This document shows positions 33,854 to 42,536 of a stretch of 64,000 nucleotides of DNA, one piece after another. Origin of the DNA: CAWGLW01 sp963823525 (GTDB lineage Bacteria > Pseudomonadota > Gammaproteobacteria > Steroidobacterales > Steroidobacteraceae); contig CAWGLW010000005.1 in assembly GCA_963823525.1 (NCBI GenBank), positions 558,001 to 622,000 of the forward strand, in the 5' to 3' direction. The notes below the pieces were generated by a model, which ran no database searches, was not told the DNA's origin, and saw nothing but the letters and a program-made list of their open reading frames with translations. The stretch's first letter is position 1. Each line of letters begins with the position of its first letter. The translations under genes were made by a program, and so were the position numbers.

Positions 33854-36544
33854 ATGAAGAACAGTTTCAAGACTCGCCAGTCCCTGGCGGCAGGCGATCT
33901 TTCCTACGAGATTTTCAGGCTGCCGGCCATTGAGGGTCACGATCTCGATCGTCTCCCGTTTTCGCTGAAGATCCTGCTCGAGAACCTCCTGCGCCACGAG
34001 GACGGCGTCAACGTCACCCGTAAAGACATCGAGGCTCTGCTCAACTGGGATGCCAGGGCAACGCCGAGTCACGAGATTGCCTACACACCGGCTCGCGTCA
34101 TCATGCAGGACTTCACCGGCGTGCCGGCCGTCGTCGACCTCGCGTCGATGCGCGAAGCGATGATCGCGCTTGGTGGAAGCCCCGACGAAATCAATCCGCT
34201 CGCACCGGCTGAACTGGTCATTGATCACTCGGTGCAGGTCGACGCCTACGGCTCCGCCAGTTCGCTTGCCGAGAACAATGCGATTGAGTTCGCCCGCAAC
34301 GCTGAACGTTACGCATTCCTGCGCTGGGGGCAGAAGGCGTTCGATAATTTCAAGGTCGTACCACCGGACACCGGAATCGTTCACCAGGTCAACGTCGAGC
34401 ACCTCGCCCGGGTCGTCTTCGCGGCCGAGAAGAACGGTGTGCTGAGTGCTTTCCCGGACACACTGGTCGGCACCGACTCCCACACGACGATGGTCAACGG
34501 CCTGGGGGTACTGGCCTGGGGTGTGGGTGGCATTGAGGCCGAGGCCGCCATGCTCGGACAGCCCGTCACGATGCTGATTCCGCAGGTGATCGGATTTCGG
34601 CTCAAGGGCTCGCTGCCGGCCGGCGCCACCGCGACCGACCTCGTGCTGACGATCACCGAGATGCTGCGCGCGAAGGGCGTGGTCGAGAAGTTCGTCGAGT
34701 TCTTCGGCGACGGGCTGGCCAGCCTGTCGCTCGCGGACCGTGCGACGATTGCCAACATGGCGCCGGAATTCGGCAGCACCTGCGGCATTTTCCCGATCGA
34801 CGAAGAAACCATCCGCTACCTGGAGCTGACGGGCCGTGATCCGCAGCAGGTAAAACTCGTCGAGGCCTACGCGAAGGCCCAGGGCATGTGGCGCCATGAC
34901 GGGCAGCGCGAAGCGGACTACACAGACGTCATGGATCTCGACCTCGCGACGGTCGAGCCCAGTCTCGCCGGCCCGAAGCGACCGCAGGACCGGGTGCCCC
35001 TGCGCCTGGCAAAAGATATTTACAACAGCCACCTGGCCAGGATGGCGGCCGATCGTGCGCTGAAGAACCCGGCTGCCACGGGCCATGCCAGGGTCGCGGC
35101 AAAGCCACCCTATGAAGTGAAGGACGGTGCCGTACTCATTGCCGCGATCACCAGCTGCACGAATACGTCCAACCCGGCGGTGCTCGTGGCCGCCGGACTG
35201 CTGGCGCGCAACGCGGTCAAACGCGGTCTGAAGAGCCAGCCCTGGGTGAAGACCAGCCTGGCCCCCGGATCCCGCGTCGTTACGGACTACCTCAAGAAGG
35301 CGAACCTGATGAAGAGCCTCGAGGCTCTCGGCTTCTACCTCGTCGGCTACGGATGCACGACCTGCATCGGCAATTCGGGACCGCTGAAGCCCGAGATTTC
35401 CGCGGCCGTGAAATCGGGCGACGTGATTGCCGCCTCGGTGCTCTCGGGTAACCGTAACTTCGAGGGTCGCGTCCACCCGGAAGTGAAAATGAACTTCCTG
35501 GCCTCTCCGCCGCTGGTGGTGGCTTATGCCCTGGCCGGCACGATGGACCTGGACCTCAACACGGAACCGCTGGGTACGGACACCGATGGGCAGCCCGTTT
35601 ACCTCAAAGACATCTGGCCGTCACCACGCGACGTTCACGATACGCTGGCCGGATGCATCGACTCGGCGATGTTCAAGAAGGGCTACGCCAGCGTCTTTGA
35701 GGGCAATGAAAAATGGACCTCGATCAAGGTACCGGAAGGTCAGATCTACCAGTGGGACCCGGATTCAACGTACGTGCGCAATCCGCCGTACTTTGAGGGC
35801 ATGAGCATGACGCCGGGCAGCGTCGCCGACATTCGTAATGCACGCGTTCTCGCGCTGCTCGGTGATTCGGTGACCACCGACCACATTTCGCCGGCTGGCA
35901 ACATCGCAAAGGGAACACCGGCAGCGACTTACCTCGAAGCACATGGCGTACAGCCGGTCGACTTCAATTCCTACGGTTCGCGTCGCGGCAACCACGAGGT
36001 CATGATGCGCGGCACGTTTGCCAACATCCGGCTGCGCAATCTGCTCGCACCCGGCACCGAAGGCGGTGTAACCGTTCACGTACCGGACGGTCTGCCGATG
36101 TCGATCTACGACGCGGCGATGCAGTACAAGTCCGAGGGCACACCTCTGCTCGTGATTGCCGGCAAGGAATACGGTACCGGCTCGTCCAGGGACTGGGCTG
36201 CCAAGGGCACGATGTTGCTTGGCGTGCGGGCCGTCATCGCCGAGAGTTTCGAGCGCATCCATCGCTCCAACCTGATCGGCATGGGTGTTCTGCCCCTGCA
36301 GTTCAAGGACGGGGAAAGTGCCGCGAGCCTCGGGCTGACCGGCCAGGAGAGTTTCGAGATCATTGGCCTGAACGGCGGTGCCGCGAAAATGGTCACGGTC
36401 GTCGCGACGCCGGCGACGGGTGCGGCGATCCGCTTCGAGGTTCGTGTGCGAATCGACACGCCCAAGGAGCGGGACTACTACCAGCACGGAGGCATTCTGC
36501 ATTACGTCGTGCGCCAGCTTGCCGGCGCCAGCAAGGCCGCCTGA
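33854..36544 (+). CDS. acnA: Aconitate hydratase A
   Basis: AcnA interconverts citrate and isocitrate, and the apo-form can bind mRNA. The 896 residues match the family. The 4Fe-4S ligands appear as the Cys in AAITSCTNTSNPA and in GCTTCIGNSGPL. Active-site blocks VGTDSHTTMVNGLGVLAWGV and GKEYGTGSSRDWAAKGT are present, the latter in the swivelling C-terminal domain. The gene lies 77 bases after mnmA. Confidence 0.97.
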   Translation: MKNSFKTRQSLAAGDLSYEIFRLPAIEGHDLDRLPFSLKILLENLLRHEDGVNVTRKDIEALLNWDARATPSHEIAYTPARVIMQDFTGVPAVVDLASMREAMIALGGSPDEINPLAPAELVIDHSVQVDAYGSASSLAENNAIEFARNAERYAFLRWGQKAFDNFKVVPPDTGIVHQVNVEHLARVVFAAEKNGVLSAFPDTLVGTDSHTTMVNGLGVLAWGVGGIEAEAAMLGQPVTMLIPQVIGFRLKGSLPAGATATDLVLTITEMLRAKGVVEKFVEFFGDGLASLSLADRATIANMAPEFGSTCGIFPIDEETIRYLELTGRDPQQVKLVEAYAKAQGMWRHDGQREADYTDVMDLDLATVEPSLAGPKRPQDRVPLRLAKDIYNSHLARMAADRALKNPAATGHARVAAKPPYEVKDGAVLIAAITSCTNTSNPAVLVAAGLLARNAVKRGLKSQPWVKTSLAPGSRVVTDYLKKANLMKSLEALGFYLVGYGCTTCIGNSGPLKPEISAAVKSGDVIAASVLSGNRNFEGRVHPEVKMNFLASPPLVVAYALAGTMDLDLNTEPLGTDTDGQPVYLKDIWPSPRDVHDTLAGCIDSAMFKKGYASVFEGNEKWTSIKVPEGQIYQWDPDSTYVRNPPYFEGMSMTPGSVADIRNARVLALLGDSVTTDHISPAGNIAKGTPAATYLEAHGVQPVDFNSYGSRRGNHEVMMRGTFANIRLRNLLAPGTEGGVTVHVPDGLPMSIYDAAMQYKSEGTPLLVIAGKEYGTGSSRDWAAKGTMLLGVRAVIAESFERIHRSNLIGMGVLPLQFKDGESAASLGLTGQESFEIIGLNGGAAKMVTVVATPATGAAIRFEVRVRIDTPKERDYYQHGGILHYVVRQLAGASKAA

Positions 36545-36572
36545 GGCCGGTAGCCCGGGTGCCGGACTGTCG

Positions 36573-37298
36573 ATGAGTATTTCCGCTGCCGCGGAGCGAT
36601 TGCGGGAAGCGAAACGCGTCTGCGTACTGACGGGGTCCGGTATCTCCGCCGAAAGCGGAATTCCGACCTTTCGCGGTGCGCAGACCGGGCTCTGGGAGAA
36701 ATTCAATCCGCACGAACTGGCAACCCCGGAAGCCTTCGAGCGCGATCCGCAGCTCGTCTGGCGCTGGTATGAATGGCGCCGGCAACTGGTCCGCGCTGCA
36801 ACGCCGAATCCCGGTCACGTTGCCCTGGTCGACCTGGCTGCCCGACTGCCGGCGATGGCGCTGGTAACGCAGAACGTTGACGGATTGCATCAGCGCGCCG
36901 GCAGCCGCGAGGTGATCGAGTTTCACGGCAATATCATGCGCGATCGCTGCGTAATTGAAGGGACGATCGCCGAGCGCAGCGCGTCCTCGAATGCAGAACG
37001 GCCCTGCTGCGCCCGTTGCGGCGCGCCGCTGCGACCGGACGTGGTCTGGTTTGGAGAAGCCATCGACCCGGCCGTGCTGCGCGCTGCCGACGAGGCGGCG
37101 ATGGGCTGTGATGCATTTCTTTCGGTTGGTACCTCTTCCCTCGTCTATCCGGCCGCCGGACTTGCTGAAATCGCGCGACAGCACGGCGCCGCGATCATCG
37201 AAATCAACCTCGAGTCGACCGCGATGTCCGAAATGGCGGACTGGTGTCTCCAGGGTCCGGCCGGCGAGGTTCTGCCCGCACTGCTCAAGGCGCTGTGA
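36573..37298 (+). CDS. NAD-dependent protein deacylase, class III (SIRT5/CobB-like) sirtuin
   Basis: I choose the ATG that puts the cofactor motif at the N-terminus (241 residues); the open frame upstream lies inside acnA. TGSGISAESGIPTFRG binds NAD+, TQNVDGLHQRAG and FHGN hold the catalytic His. Residues Tyr66 and Arg69 form the Y-x-x-R pair that in SIRT5 and CobB recognises succinyl- and malonyl-lysine. Zinc ligands are reduced: the second pair is CARC, but the first has only one clear Cys, as in CobB. It follows acnA after 28 bases and may be co-transcribed. Confidence 0.88.
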   Translation: MSISAAAERLREAKRVCVLTGSGISAESGIPTFRGAQTGLWEKFNPHELATPEAFERDPQLVWRWYEWRRQLVRAATPNPGHVALVDLAARLPAMALVTQNVDGLHQRAGSREVIEFHGNIMRDRCVIEGTIAERSASSNAERPCCARCGAPLRPDVVWFGEAIDPAVLRAADEAAMGCDAFLSVGTSSLVYPAAGLAEIARQHGAAIIEINLESTAMSEMADWCLQGPAGEVLPALLKAL

Positions 37299-37309
37299 CA
37301 CGAGCGATC

Positions 37310-37335
37310 GCCGGGAAATGAAATGAGTTCCCGGC
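37310..37335 (+). other. Hairpin between the sirtuin and msrP
   Basis: GCCGGGAA and TTCCCGGC form 8-bp arms around a 10-base loop, about 12 bases after the sirtuin stop. No T-run follows, so it is a weak or factor-dependent terminator at best. Confidence 0.4.
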
Positions 37336-37382
37336 CGGGCCGGTCCTCTAAGTGTCACTGAATCCAGTTTGCAGGGGACCCG

Positions 37383-38327
37383 ATGAAACGAACAGCCGAG
37401 TATCCACAGCCAAGGCCGTCGGAAATCACACCGAAGTCCGTCTACCTCGGCCGGCGCGAGCTGCTGCAGGGTGCCGCAATGGCGGCCGCAGCGACAATGC
37501 TGCCGGTCGGCGCGATCTCGGCGAAAGCGCTGAACTACCAGAAAAACCTCGCCTTGAGCACGAAGGAGAAGATCAATTCTCTCGAAGATATAACGACTTA
37601 CAACAACTTTTACGAATTTGGCACAGGTAAGGCGGACCCGGCGAGAAACTCGGCTGATTTCCGGCCGGCGCCCTGGAGCGTGAAGATCGCTGGCGAAGCG
37701 GAGAAGACCGGGACGTTTACGCTCGAGGACATCCTCGGGCCGCACGCGCTGGAGGAGCGCATTTACCGGCTGCGCTGCGTCGAGGCCTGGTCCATGGTCA
37801 TTCCGTGGGTCGGCATCCCGCTGGGGGACCTGCTGAAGCGATTCCAGCCGACCTCAAAAGCCCGATATGTGGCGTTTACGACCGTGCTTCGGCCCAAAGA
37901 AATGCCGGGCCAGCGCTATCCGGTGCTCAAGTGGCCCTACGTGGAGGGCCTGCGGATCGACGAGGCGATGAATCCGCTGGCGCTGCTCGCGGTCGGCCTG
38001 TACGGGGAAGAACTGCCTAATCAGAGCGGCGCCCCTTTGCGGCTGGTCGTACCGTGGAAATATGGCTTCAAGAGTATCAAGTCGATCGTCGAGATTCGCT
38101 TTACCGAGCGCGAGCCACCGACTTCCTGGAACCGCTCGGCTCCGCATGAGTACGGTTTCTACGCCAACGTGAACCCCGAAGTCTCCCATCCGCGCTGGAG
38201 CCAGGCGAAAGAAAGACGCATTGGCAGCGGCGTTTTCGCGGCGAAGCAACCCACACAGATGTTCAACGGATACGCCGAACAGGTCGCCGCGATGTACAGT
38301 GGCATGGACCTTCGGAAATTCTACTGA
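37383..38327 (+). CDS. msrP: Methionine-sulfoxide reductase, molybdopterin subunit MsrP
   Basis: MsrP repairs oxidised methionine in periplasmic proteins. The 314-residue precursor has a Tat signal with YLGRRELLQGAAMAAA. YRLRCVEAWSMVIPWVGIPL carries the Cys that ligates molybdenum, and GAPLRLVVPWKYGFKS is a family signature. The msrQ ATG lies one base after its stop, so the two subunits are co-translated. Export is folded through Tat with the cofactor inserted in the cytoplasm. Confidence 0.96.
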   Translation: MKRTAEYPQPRPSEITPKSVYLGRRELLQGAAMAAAATMLPVGAISAKALNYQKNLALSTKEKINSLEDITTYNNFYEFGTGKADPARNSADFRPAPWSVKIAGEAEKTGTFTLEDILGPHALEERIYRLRCVEAWSMVIPWVGIPLGDLLKRFQPTSKARYVAFTTVLRPKEMPGQRYPVLKWPYVEGLRIDEAMNPLALLAVGLYGEELPNQSGAPLRLVVPWKYGFKSIKSIVEIRFTEREPPTSWNRSAPHEYGFYANVNPEVSHPRWSQAKERRIGSGVFAAKQPTQMFNGYAEQVAAMYSGMDLRKFY

Positions 38328-38328
38328 C

Positions 38329-39012
38329 ATGCCCGTGTCCGCTGCCGGCACGCCCGGTCAAAGCCCCGGGCGCGCCCTGCCCGCCTGGCGACGCCTGGTC
38401 AAACCCCTGCTGTTCGTCGCCTGCGCCGCGCCGCTTGCCGCCCTTCTGCTGCGGGCTTTTTCGGTGGGGGGACTCAGCCTGGGCGCCAACCCGATCGAGG
38501 CGATCATGGACCAGCTCGGCCAGTGGGGTCTGCGCCTGCTGCTGCTGACACTGCTCGTCACGCCACTTGCGGTAACCCTGCACAAGCCATGGATACTCAA
38601 GGTCCGGCGTATGGTCGGGCTTTTTGCCTTCGGCTATATCGCGCTGCACTTCCTGACCTGGCTGATCCTCGACAAGTGGCTGGAGATATCTGCAATCATC
38701 GAGGACATCGGCAAACGGCCCTTCATCACGGTTGGCTTCGCCGCGTTTTTGATGCTGATTCCACTGGCCGTCACATCCACGGCCGGCTGGATGCGTCGCC
38801 TGGGCCGTCGCTGGCATTCGTTGCACCGTTTGATTTATCCGGCCGCCATCCTCGGCTGCGTGCACTTCTGGTGGCAGGTCAAGGCGGACATACGCGAGCC
38901 GCTGCTCTATTCCGTCATTCTTGCCTTACTGCTGGGGTGGCGTCTGCGCCGGGCAAGACAGCTGAGCCGCGGCGCTTCATTGCGCCGTGGCCGAGCACCG
39001 CAGCGAGGATGA
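38329..39012 (+). CDS. msrQ: Heme-binding membrane subunit MsrQ
   Basis: MsrQ passes electrons from quinols to MsrP. The 227-residue protein has about six hydrophobic spans; histidines near RMVGLFAFGYIALHFLTWLI and WHSLHRLIYPAAILGCVHFW are placed to bind heme. The start is the ATG one base after msrP. The last 98 bases are antisense to the end of the EamA gene, so the Arg-rich tail may be a product of the overlap. Confidence 0.93.
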   Translation: MPVSAAGTPGQSPGRALPAWRRLVKPLLFVACAAPLAALLLRAFSVGGLSLGANPIEAIMDQLGQWGLRLLLLTLLVTPLAVTLHKPWILKVRRMVGLFAFGYIALHFLTWLILDKWLEISAIIEDIGKRPFITVGFAAFLMLIPLAVTSTAGWMRRLGRRWHSLHRLIYPAAILGCVHFWWQVKADIREPLLYSVILALLLGWRLRRARQLSRGASLRRGRAPQRG

Positions 39013-39826
39013 TCGCAACGCCCAGATAGAAAGCCGGCGTCAGCTCGCGCTGCTCGCCGAGCAGGACGATGGCGAGCACGATCGCATAGACCGGCTCGAG
39101 ACTCACCGCAAGCTGGGCGCTGAATGCGTTGATGTGTCGCAGTGCGACCAGTGAGAGCGCGAAAGGGAGAAGCGTACACACCAGTGCCAGCACGAGAAGC
39201 AGCCCGGTGTCATGTGGATCGGGAACGGACAGGCCGCCACCCCAGGACAACGCGACCAGGGTCAGGAAAATAGTGCCGGCTCCGAGTTCCAGGCCGGTGA
39301 CTACGAGCGGATCGCCCCGCTCGACAAAACGCTTGTTGAGCGAGCCAAAGACTGCGGCAAGCAGCGCAGAAAGCGCCGCGACGAGCATGCCGGCCCGCAT
39401 GCCCTCGGGCGTGCCTCCGACCACCAGTACGACACCGGGCAAGGCAGCCATGCCCACCAGCAGTTCGCGCGGATCAAGTGGCCGCCGGGTAATCCACGGT
39501 TCGATCAAGGCAATCAGGATCGGGCTGATCGCCATGCAACTCGCTGCGACGGAGGCATTCGACAGCTTGATCGCCCCGTAGAAAGTCAGCCAGTGCAAGG
39601 CAACGATCACTCCGATGCCGGCGTAGACCCACACCAGGCGTTGCGGCATGCGGCTCAGCCGGCGCCAGAATCTCGGAATCAGCGCAACTGACATTGCGAC
39701 GATCAACATGCGCCACCAGACGAGATCAAGCGCGGGCAGCGTGATCAGCTTGCCGAGAATCGCGGTGAATCCCCAGAGCACGACGCAGAAATGGATCTGC
39801 AGCAGGGCCTTGCGCTCCGCCGTCAT
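38915..39826 (-). CDS. EamA/DMT-family transporter
   Basis: The 303-residue inner-membrane protein has ten spans built from two EamA repeats: the first runs from FCVVLWGFTAILGKL to LPGVVLVVGG, the second from LVAALSALLAAVFGSLNKRF to FYLGVAIILAAVLGH. DMT exporters move metabolites such as amino acids; the substrate cannot be read from sequence. It is convergent with msrQ and overlaps it by 98 bases. The next gene upstream is a FabH-like synthase 40 bases away in the same direction. Confidence 0.85.
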   Translation of the reverse strand: MTAERKALLQIHFCVVLWGFTAILGKLITLPALDLVWWRMLIVAMSVALIPRFWRRLSRMPQRLVWVYAGIGVIVALHWLTFYGAIKLSNASVAASCMAISPILIALIEPWITRRPLDPRELLVGMAALPGVVLVVGGTPEGMRAGMLVAALSALLAAVFGSLNKRFVERGDPLVVTGLELGAGTIFLTLVALSWGGGLSVPDPHDTGLLLVLALVCTLLPFALSLVALRHINAFSAQLAVSLEPVYAIVLAIVLLGEQRELTPAFYLGVAIILAAVLGHGAMKRRGSAVLPGADATPAVRQE

Positions 39827-39866
39827 CGTGGGCCCCGATCAACGCTCAGCCCGGCAGGGCCGTCGC

Positions 39867-40964
39867 TCAACCCTTACCCGGAAACAACCGTTTCGCGGCC
39901 TCACGACCCTGCATGATCTGCTGCACAATCTGCAGCGCGGTCTTATCGCAGGGCGGCAGCTCGATGTCGGACAGACCTATTGGCGTCACGCGCTCGCCCC
40001 ATCGTATCAGGTGCGCGCACCAGGTCAGGCCGCCACCGAAAGCGGGCAGCAAGAGCAGGCTGTTGGGCTTGACGCGCCCCTCTTCCAGCGCCTCGACCAG
40101 GGCCACCGGCACGGTGGCCGCCGACATGTTGCCGTAGCGATGTACATTGACGAACACACGCTCCATCGGCACGCCGGCGCGCTTGGCGACCGCTTCAATG
40201 ATGCGCAGGTTGGCCTGGTGAGGTATCACGAGATCGACGTCATCGGCTGTGACGTGGCAGCTCTCGAGCACGTCCTTGCAGGCGCCGGCCATGCCGATCA
40301 CTGCGCGCTTGAAGATTTCCTGGCCCTCAAAACGCCATCGTGTCACGCCGTAGACCTGGCTCAGGTCGGCATAACGCGAGCCCATGCCTTCGACGACCAG
40401 CGTCTGACGCGCATCACTGTCGCATCCGAGCCGCTCGGCAAGCAGGCCTTCTTCTTTGTCGGTGGCCTCGAGCACCACCGCAGCGCAGCCATCGCCGAAC
40501 AGCACCGAGACACCGCGATCTTCCCAGTCCATGAAACCGCTGATCCGCTCGCCCCCGAGCACGACGGCGTTGCGTACCACGCCCGTGCGGATCATCGCGT
40601 TTGCGGTACTCAGCGCATACAGAAAACTCGTGCACGCCGTATTGACATCCATGGAGGCCGCTTTTTTCGCACCGAGGCGGACCTGCAGGCCGGACGCCTG
40701 GTTGGGCACCTGGTCATCGTGACTGCAGGTACCGAACACGATGAGTTCAACGTCTGCCGGATCGAGCCCGGCGGCTGCCAGGGCGCGCATCGCCGAGACG
40801 TAACCCAGCTCTTCGAGCAGCACGTGCGAGACGCGGCGCTCCTGGATTCCCGTCCGGCTCATGATCCACTCGTCGTTGGTATCGAGAAACGTGGCGAGGT
40901 CGGCATTGGAGAGGACGGCCGGCGGCAGGCACTTGCCCCAGCCTGTGATCGCGGCATGTGTCAC
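39867..40964 (-). CDS. Beta-ketoacyl-ACP synthase III-like protein (FabH family)
   Basis: FabH-type enzymes condense an acyl-CoA with malonyl-ACP. The triad is complete: Cys in NTACTSFLYAL, His in IPHQANLRIIEAV and Asn in NVHRYGNMSAATVP. At 365 residues it is 35-45 longer than housekeeping FabH, with a C-terminal extension after GGGLTWCAHLIRWG. No other fab genes are close, so it may be a second, specialised enzyme. The start is a GTG with GGGAG upstream. Confidence 0.85.
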   Translation of the reverse strand: MTHAAITGWGKCLPPAVLSNADLATFLDTNDEWIMSRTGIQERRVSHVLLEELGYVSAMRALAAAGLDPADVELIVFGTCSHDDQVPNQASGLQVRLGAKKAASMDVNTACTSFLYALSTANAMIRTGVVRNAVVLGGERISGFMDWEDRGVSVLFGDGCAAVVLEATDKEEGLLAERLGCDSDARQTLVVEGMGSRYADLSQVYGVTRWRFEGQEIFKRAVIGMAGACKDVLESCHVTADDVDLVIPHQANLRIIEAVAKRAGVPMERVFVNVHRYGNMSAATVPVALVEALEEGRVKPNSLLLLPAFGGGLTWCAHLIRWGERVTPIGLSDIELPPCDKTALQIVQQIMQGREAAKRLFPGKG

Positions 40965-41137
40965 GTAAGACTCCCGGGTTCGATCTGCTGGGACGACACT
41001 TTACCAGCAGCGGCACTGAGACTGCTTCGAAAACTGCAGGTTTCGGCTGGCCCACTGGCCATTTTCCTGAGGTTCGAGCGCGGCTGCGCGTTAGAATATG
41101 CCGCTACGCAGGTACTGATTCTGGAGTGAGACGTACG

Positions 41138-42403
41138 ATGAGAAAGGCAAAGCTGATGATGATGGCCGTCATGGCCGCCGCAGGACTGGTCGCGATAACC
41201 GGTGGAGCGCTGGCGCCACAAGACGCGTATGCAGCGAAAAAGAGCAATGCCCCCAAGCTCAGCTCGGAGGTACACAAGCCTCTCGCGGCAGCCCAGGAAG
41301 CGATGACGGCGAAAGACTGGGACACGGCGATGATGTACATCAACGAGGCGGAAGCGGTACAGCCGAAGGAGCCCTATGACGAATTCATGATCAACGAACT
41401 GGGCTGGTTCGTTTACGTTCAGAAAGACGATTACGCGAAGGCCGGCGCAGCGCTTGAAGCCTCGATCCAGTCGGGCTTCCTGGCCGAAGATGTCTTACCG
41501 CAGCGCTACAAGCCCCTCGCGCAGATTTACGGCCAGGCGCAGAACTATCCGAAGGCCATCGAGTATGGGAAAAAGGCGCTGGCGGCCGATCCGACGGACA
41601 CCAGTGTCGCGCTGCTCGTGGCGCAGTGCTACAACCTGAGCGAAGACTATGCCGGTGCACGCACCGCGGTCGATTCGATGATCGCAGCGGGCACGCCGGC
41701 CAGTGAAGACCTGCTGATGCAGTCGCTGATCGCCAGCAACGAACTCAACGACCAGGCCGGTATCGACCGGACGCTGCAGCAGATCGTTCGAGTTTCCCCG
41801 CAGCCCAAGTACTGGGAAGACCTGCTCAATGCCCAGCTCTACAAGAACAACACGGATCGTGATCTGCGGGCGCTGTACCGCCTGATCGAAGACACGGGCA
41901 CGCTGAACAAAGGCGATGAGTTTGCCGAGATGGGCAGCGTCCTCGTCGCTGCCGGCTTTCCGACGGAAGCCATGTCGGTGCTCGAGCGCGGCATCGCACA
42001 GAATGCCTTCGACAGCAATAACAAGCGCAATGCCGAGGCCAGCCTGGCCCAGGCGCGCACGGACGCCGCGGCCGATGCGAAGGACCTTCCGCGCGCTGCC
42101 CAGAGCCTCGCGAACGCAAAGACCGGCAACCAGAAAGTGGCCGTTGGTAAGCTCTACTTCAGCACGGGCGAGTACGCGAAGGCGGCCGAGGCGATCACCC
42201 AGGGCCTGGCCGCAGGCGGCGTGACCGACGTCGATGATGCGAAAATGCTGCAGGGCATCGCCTTTACGCGGGCCGGAAACCCTGGTGAGGCGCGCAAGGC
42301 GTTCGACTCACTCAGCAACCCCCGCATGGTTGAAATCGGGACACTGTGGAAGCTGTACCTCGACACCCGCGATATGCCGGTCGGGTCTGCAGCGGGCACC
42401 TGA
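41138..42403 (+). CDS. Periplasmic TPR protein, paralogue of the convergent gene
   Basis: The 421-residue precursor starts with a signal peptide (MRKAKLMMMAVMAAAGLVAI) cleaved near DAYA. I take the ATG with GGAG upstream rather than the longer frame. The mature part is almost all helix pairs in the tetratricopeptide pattern, such as DWDTAMMYINEAEAVQPKEP and NYPKAIEYGKKALAADPTDT. Its whole length aligns with the opposite TPR gene: same WDTA/WKTA, INELxWxVYxQ, LAQxYxxAxNYPxAIExG and GxLYFSxGEYAKAxxA blocks. It ends at a two-way terminator. Function unknown; the partner's link to a TonB cluster suggests a transport accessory. Confidence 0.8.
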   Translation: MRKAKLMMMAVMAAAGLVAITGGALAPQDAYAAKKSNAPKLSSEVHKPLAAAQEAMTAKDWDTAMMYINEAEAVQPKEPYDEFMINELGWFVYVQKDDYAKAGAALEASIQSGFLAEDVLPQRYKPLAQIYGQAQNYPKAIEYGKKALAADPTDTSVALLVAQCYNLSEDYAGARTAVDSMIAAGTPASEDLLMQSLIASNELNDQAGIDRTLQQIVRVSPQPKYWEDLLNAQLYKNNTDRDLRALYRLIEDTGTLNKGDEFAEMGSVLVAAGFPTEAMSVLERGIAQNAFDSNNKRNAEASLAQARTDAAADAKDLPRAAQSLANAKTGNQKVAVGKLYFSTGEYAKAAEAITQGLAAGGVTDVDDAKMLQGIAFTRAGNPGEARKAFDSLSNPRMVEIGTLWKLYLDTRDMPVGSAAGT

Positions 42404-42445
42404 CCGCTAAGGAATCCCGGCTTCTCTTCAGCCGGGCAGAAAAAA

Positions 42446-42484
42446 GGGGCTCCCGACGGCGATCGTCGGGAGCCCCTTTGTTTT
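42446..42484. terminator. Bidirectional intrinsic terminator between the TPR paralogues
   Basis: GGGGCTCCCGACG and CGTCGGGAGCCCC form a perfect 13-bp stem around five bases. TTTGTTTT follows on the plus strand, and a run of A immediately before serves as the T-run for the minus strand. It ends both convergent TPR transcripts. Confidence 0.95.
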
Positions 42485-42536
42485 CGGGCTTTCGGTCATC
42501 CGCGGCAGCCCGAGCAGAGCGCCGCATTCCCCGCTA

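Noticed and set aside
37310..37335. Intrinsic terminator after the sirtuin gene
   Set aside because: The stem is good but no T-run follows; kept only as a hairpin.
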